DNA of 64,000 nt from Monomorium pharaonis. Its lineage: Eukaryota; Arthropoda; Insecta; Hymenoptera; Formicidae. Made by a program: the position numbers and the translations under genes. The stretch's first letter is position 1. Each line of letters begins with the position of its first letter. Under the pieces are notes generated by a model. That model did no database searches. It was not told the origin of the DNA and worked only from the letters and a program-made list of their open reading frames with translations. Of this stretch, positions 58,312 to 64,000 are shown one piece after another. Where the stretch lies: the NCBI RefSeq assembly GCF_013373865.1, contig NC_050473.1:13892283-13956282 (forward strand). The letters run 5' to 3'.

Positions 58312-60738
58312 CTCGAAGTGAAGTGGATCTTCTTTCGCCCGACCCTCGTGATTGTCTCGATTTCCTTGCGCTGGCCGGATTCATCTCTTCATAACGCAAC
58401 AGCGCGTCGAGATCGCCCTCGAAATAGCTCGGCGTTTCTAAACTGTATATCTCATTCGATTTTTTGTCCACGTGAAGACAACCAAGTTCTTCTCAACGAG
58501 AAGATTCATATTGCAGGATCCGTTTTATCGCGCTGTGACGCTTCACGTGCCGATGATGGGGACGATGTCAACGACCCCCGGGGAGCAGAGTCCTTACGTT
58601 CGTCGCGTAATACAAAGTTACCCGTCCATATAGGCAGGTACAGGGAACGCGCACACAGGGGTGCGTCTTCGCGTTGCTTAGGTATCTGTAACCGGCTATC
58701 CAATATCGTGTTTCTTTTTTTTCCCCGGGATCTTATTTGTCGAGGATCCGAGACGGCGCAACGACGATAAAGAGAATGGCGCCGTACAATATCATCTCCC
58801 GTCCATCCAATCCTGAGTTGTATTGGTTGACATAGTTCTTACAGGCGTCCAGCTGCCCGTGGAGATCTCGTCGATTTTAGCTGCGCGGTAGAAAACTGGT
58901 CCCTGGAGGGAAAGAGAGAAGGGACGATCGGTTTCCCTAACGGTGCACGACCCTTTCCGTTCAAAAATTTTTTTTGCCTCTCATTTTTCGCGCTCTCTTT
59001 TCATTCGATTTACGTCGTGTAAGAAGAAAAGGATCTTCTCTTGATCCGTTCGCCCGTAACGTCCACGATTTTATACGACGTATCCACAAGGTGAATGGTT
59101 TATTCAAAATGCGTGGCACACTTAGAGAATTATTCGGAAAAAAATGTATATCGGGTCACCAAAACTATTATTTATACGTAGGGAAAGGGGAGAAGTATTA
59201 CATCGAAGCCATTCAACGAATTCACACGGCTAATTATGTTCGCACATCCATTTACTAATATCGCTGTACTTCAAGCGTGAAAATATAATACGTCGCATAA
59301 AGCTCTTTCAGGATAGCGGTGAACGATTCATTAGATAAAACGCGGCTCACTCGCTCATAAACATCGCATTGAACATTGAATGTACTTCCGTTTTTAAACG
59401 CGCAAAAGTTAATCAATAATCGTGTAGCACTTTATATATATATATTGCTTGATAAAATCGTTTTGTGTAGAATATACGTGATGTGTACCGCAATAAAATG
59501 AATCAGATAAGGTCAATTAATTGTATATTTAATTTATCTTTCTTTTCTCATATACGTTTAGTTAGCTTTCGTCGAAGTCGTTGCGAAAATTGTCGCGGAC
59601 GTAAATAAGCGAAGGAGCCGGCTTCTTTCCTCGTGAATGTCGATTTGCGTCGATTTCGGGAAAGGAATTATTCGTGAGAAAAGAAGCCATTTTTTTCACT
59701 TATTTATCATTCAATGTCCGCTCGCTCGGTCGCTGGCCCTTCAAAGTAACAAAGGAACCAATCGATTACTAGCCGTGGGACTGAACAAACGGCGGTCTCG
59801 CGTCCAGCAGCGCGCGACGAGATAAGCATCCATTACTGTTACGTCTCACGTTCACGTATATTGCGCACCTAGGGCTTTGGATCTTGCATATCTCTCTTCA
59901 CTTTAATACCGTAACTGCAGCGGCGTTTATAATCAGACTTAACTCCATAATGCTGCGAATCGATTATCATCAGAGGCGTAAAGATGGAAGATCTGGATCA
60001 AGCTGACGAGGACGAACGGTCACGGACGAACATTTTATGGATGGACGTGAACGAGTGCGACCTGTGCAATAAACGCTTTTTCTTTGAGAGATGCCGACAA
60101 AAGACGAAATGTATTCGTAGATGTAAAGTCGGTCTCGTTGTTTCTACGATCATCGAAACAAATTCGTTTGTTCGTGTTTATTCGTGCTCGACTGCTCGGT
60201 TTGGAACCACGTTAAAGCGCTTCCGACGAACGCCACTTCTCGCTTCGATGCGCGCGTCGGATCGTACCATTCCTCTCTCGCGACGATTTTGCGGTTTACG
60301 GTAGCACGAATCGACTGCGAAACTTTGCATTTCACGAACGTCATCGAAAACAGAAATCAGTTCGTTTCTTTCTCACATATCGTAAAACAAATCTTTGACA
60401 CTTCCGCGTAGTGAACAAAGATATCATTATCTGGTTCGTTATTATCATTGTGATTTAATAATTACCAAAAATTGCAATAATTATATCGTATAATTACGTA
60501 TATGATAAATTTGTGGGCGCAGCACCATGTAATCTTAATGCGGCGCTAAAAGCTCTTAAGATCGATAAGTTCACTGCGAGACAAAGTTGTCGCGTTTGAT
60601 GAGAGCTTGCAACGACATAAGCGTAACTTGATGACGTAAATAATGCGCGCGGGCGTGTGTATACGTGGTAAACGCGACGACGTGACAGTGAGGTTCGATA
60701 AAACCGAGGAATCGCGAGATATTACTCTTTGTCGAAAG
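58312..60738. other. No gene supported
   Basis: At 59984-60304 an ATG-started 106-codon frame includes DVNECDLCNKRFFFERC. The CxxC with KRF resembles a zinc-finger start, but the paired histidines are missing and there is no splice support. Confidence 0.45.
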
Positions 60739-60754
60739 CCGGCTTATAAGCCGG
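60739..60754. repeat. Perfect 16-base palindrome CCGGCTTATAAGCCGG
   Basis: All eight base pairs are complementary with no loop; TTATAA is the centre. Confidence 0.92.
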
Positions 60755-63540
60755 AGTATTGATCCCGACGAAGATATAATCTAATGGGCTCCACTTTCCT
60801 GTACCTCGCGTTATACTCTTTACAAGTATATCACTCACTGCTATAGCGCCATTTCGCTAGTTACAAAGTAATAAGCACGCGCAGAGCAATTTATATGATA
60901 GCGACATGTATAATGTACATATAATTTGTTTCTTCACCTTTCGTTTTGCTTTATACGCGAACAATTAGGATTTATTAATCGAGATTATTTTAGAAAGATA
61001 ATTATGAAGATTCCAAATTAACATAACGAATATTAATATTAACAATTTTTCAGCGCTTCAAACGTTCAATTATACGAATGCTCTACCAACACACATGAAC
61101 GAGCGCGGTAATTTGTCCGAAGTCTCAAATCTTGTCGAGCAACCGAGCTTATTATAATCGCAATAGTGTCGCCGCCAGTTTATAAATATGTTATCTCCCG
61201 CGAGAAAAGTTAGTGTGTCTGTCTTTCTCTTTTTCTTTCTTTTTCTTTCTCGTCCTTTTCTTTTACAGTTCAACTATTTTTCCCCAGAGTGGTTTGGATT
61301 GCCCGCTATTCACGATTCGTTTCTCGTCTATCTGTTAAATCTGCGTCCGGTTCTTCTTTTCCTTCCATTTCCACGTCGGACGTGGAAAATCGCCGTCTAT
61401 TTTGCGGCAGTTGTTGCATTCTTTTTCATCGAATTGTTTCCGGCATACGTTTTAAGGTAACGATTGATGGATTAATTCGATGATATATTATTTTAACTTA
61501 TTGAAATATCAAGTTATACACACTGACAAATAACGAGTGAAAAATGCTTGGGGGGTGGGGAAAAAATTAATAAATAAGCAGCATATACATGTCTATTTTG
61601 TATTTCGTAATGTTCATAAACAGTAAAATTTGCCAATACACTGTTACTAAAAAAACGCGGTACTCTTAGGATTAATATTTAAAGAACGTGCGAGCTCACG
61701 AAGTACGAAAATTCACATAAATTCTGGCATGTTTCTTATTTTCGCTATATATGAGAAAATGCACTCATTCCAAGGAGAGAACAAGCGAAGACGATCGATG
61801 TCACGGGCAAACGTCTTACGTGACCGAGCCAATTCTTAAAACTAGTTCCTTAACCCCCCCGCTCTTGTTTGTCTCTTGCTTCCGAAGCGTATGCTTCGAA
61901 GCACGTACGTTCCGAGTTCTCATGCCCTTCTCCGTTTGTCCTCGTGGACTCTCGATCTGTTCCAAGATTTTCTTTCCGTACGGTCGCGCAGACAACCGGA
62001 CAATTCAGCGCACGTTCGCCGAAAGGCAGAAGGAAACGGAACGAGGCTCGTGCCAGGCAAGTAGGAAATCGAGGTAGAAAAACTAAGAGACAAAACGGTG
62101 AGATCAAGAGAGAGGGAACACGATTTGTGGGAGAAGGTGAAAGAAGGTGGGGGAGGGAAGAGGAGGACGAGGACGTACGGGCAGGGCAATGGCTGTATCG
62201 GTGGCCACGAAGACAAATGATGATTGCGACAAACATTTCGGGGCGATCGCGTCCGTCCAATCCGGACGGAACAATCCTGGCGCGAGGAGAGCGCTCGATT
62301 TCATTTTCTGAAGAGGCTACCAACGAAACTTGTTCGCTCTGAATGTAGAACAGGACAGGATTACACCCATGGAACGTGGCGCGATGCAGTCCTTTCCATT
62401 CCCCTTCTCCTGTTTCCGGAACAAAGAGATCGATGTGTGTCGGGTGTTGTCTCCACACCGAAAAACCGCTCTGCTCTATAGCTGCTACGTCTCCGCGGGT
62501 TCTGCTCGATCAAAGGCCAAGTTTCGGTCGCGATAGAATTACCGCGAAGAAACATTACGCCACAAGACCGTTAATTATCTGTAGCGGAAGACGAAACAGG
62601 AAGACGAAGAGGAGAGGGAGAAAGAAAAGTTGAAGGGATAGAAGGAGAGAGGTGACACTCTACCGAAGATAACACTTTCTGTACGCTCGCAGAATACTTG
62701 GCAGCGACGGACGCGGTTTCGTTAATTATCTTCGGAGTTCTCTGCATCCAATTCCTTTACTTACACTTGCAACGTAGCCAAGCGATGTACCTGATTGCGC
62801 GTTCCATCACGGTCAGTCAGCGTTCTATTATATAGCTCCCTTTTCGAGAATAAAAGAACAGAGTTTACTGGCCTATTGTTCCTTCGGGGTATTGAGACTT
62901 CAAAAGCGATAGAAAGGACATAACACTTTCTGGATAATTTTATTTAACGATCAGAAACGGAAATGAAGAAACTGTGAATGTTAAATAATTATCGAGCCGC
63001 GACGAAAGCTTGTCCAATTTACGCCAACGACGCTCCGGAGCCAATGTCGTAATTGAATAGAAATAATTACGCGGCTCTCGAGCGGCACGGCGCGGCGGCT
63101 CGACTGCGGTCGTTCCAATTTCCGCGCGGTTGTTCCATATTTCTTGATAAGACGCGGTCTGCCCCGGAGACACCATAACGTTCGCTCTGTGTACATACGC
63201 GCGCCTCACAACGCGGCGACGTGTAGGAGGGGTTACGGCACTCTCGGGAGCCCGGTTAATACGTCTTTCCCTCGTGCCCCAGGTCTACCTCTCTGTCACT
63301 GCTTTCCCGCTCTGTCGGCCCTCTCAACCCCTTTGCGCGCTTCTCTTTCTCGCGCTCCTGCCTCATCCAGCTCTCTATCCTCATCTCCACCATATCCGGA
63401 AATCCCCTGCACGTACTGCTGATTTCATAATTTCGGCATCTTGCCAGGTCGAGCCGTACGTGACCGGTTCTCGTGTCCAAAGAATCGTAGGTCGACCCGA
63501 ATACATCGTTGACGAACATCGTCATAATGAATAAATGGAT
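60755..63540. other. No gene supported
   Basis: 61.85-62.6 kb is CpG-dense. Plus frames (157, 108 and 85 codons) and a 202-codon minus frame overlap there, and the minus one is Ser/Pro/Leu-rich from CT composition. 61213-61262 is T/C-rich. Confidence 0.5.
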
Positions 63541-64000
63541 GCGAAATATAAATTTTACGCGTATACATAATTACATAATAATTAAATTGGGTCTTTTTTT
63601 GTAATGGATATTCGTATATACTTTTAATGTTAGATTTGAATTGTTTATAATATAATTTGAAATTGGAAATTATTGAAAATTTAAAAAATCTTAAAAATTA
63701 AATAATAAATAATGGGTTCAAATAATAATATGAAATAACATGAAACAAAAAATGTATTTTGAAATTTTCAACTTTTCAATATACAAACATATTTTAGTTT
63801 CGAATATTCGAAACAATTTGAGATTTTCATAATATATTTGAAATGATTCAAAGCGTGACTGATTATTATAATTACTATAAATATGTAAATTATACCGATT
63901 TGTTGGAAGTAAAATAATAAAAAAATACTTTTTATTTATTATATATTAATTACATTAATAACTCACTAAACTAATAAATACAATATTATTTGTATTCTTT
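63541..64000. other. Very AT-rich end of window
   Basis: Repeated AATAAT, TTTGAAAT and ATTTTCAA words, with no frames. AATAAA motifs are too frequent here to be informative. Confidence 0.6.

Noticed and set aside
59984..60304. CDLCNKRF zinc-finger-like start
   Set aside because: The C2H2 histidines are missing and the following residues do not fit any zinc-binding pattern I know.
61850..62458. 202-codon minus frame
   Set aside because: Overlaps three open plus frames; Ser/Pro/Leu runs follow from CT-rich composition.
1..64000. Known insect microRNAs, CRISPR arrays, rRNA, terminal-repeat transposons
   Set aside because: Scanning by eye for common mature microRNA seeds, spaced direct repeats and paired terminal repeats gave no match; a computed search (miRBase, Dfam, tRNAscan) would be decisive.

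Overview
The window reads as animal nuclear DNA, most likely from an insect. It has no operon-like packing of genes, no Shine-Dalgarno spacing, no rRNA, and I recognised no tRNA gene. AT-rich blocks alternate with CpG-dense, GC-richer blocks on a scale of about 1 kb. Simple repeats are frequent, above all (GA)n/(TC)n, with (CA)n, (GAC)n, (AAT)n and (CCTT)n. Undepleted CpG together with many GA microsatellites is typical of Hymenoptera, ants in particular, but this is an inference from texture and not a species call.

Most of the 64 kb looks non-coding: intron, intergenic DNA or both. Open frames up to 284 codons exist, but they fall in CpG-rich, stop-poor or pyrimidine-rich stretches where two to four overlapping frames are open at once. 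None shows a family I recognise. The best coding evidence is one 65-base exon at 19937-20001 on the plus strand. It has a branch point, acceptor and donor, and encodes a peptide with the spacing of the second half of a thrombospondin type 1 (TSP1) repeat of the ADAMTS/ADAMTS-like/papilin kind. If that is right, much of the window would be long introns of such an extracellular-matrix gene. I could not find the matching N-terminal half of the repeat in the window.

A few weaker units are given with low confidence. One is a compact TATA box / 48-codon frame / AATAAA unit at 42211-42660 (+). Others are three terminal-type exons on the minus strand between 28.1 and 30.3 kb, and isolated exon-like segments at 7.7, 10.4 and 56.4 kb.

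Region by region: 0-7 kb alternates AT-rich and CpG-rich DNA. 7.7-20 kb carries several splice-like signals, a 60-base Z-DNA-type tract, long pyrimidine tracts and the TSP1-like exon. 20-33 kb is dominated by AT-rich DNA with minisatellites. 33-42 kb holds GA, TAAT and GAC arrays, a 38-base palindrome and a diverged duplicated block. 42-64 kb is again a CpG/AT mosaic with simple repeats, ending in very AT-rich sequence. No transposon, CRISPR array or known microRNA was recognised by eye.
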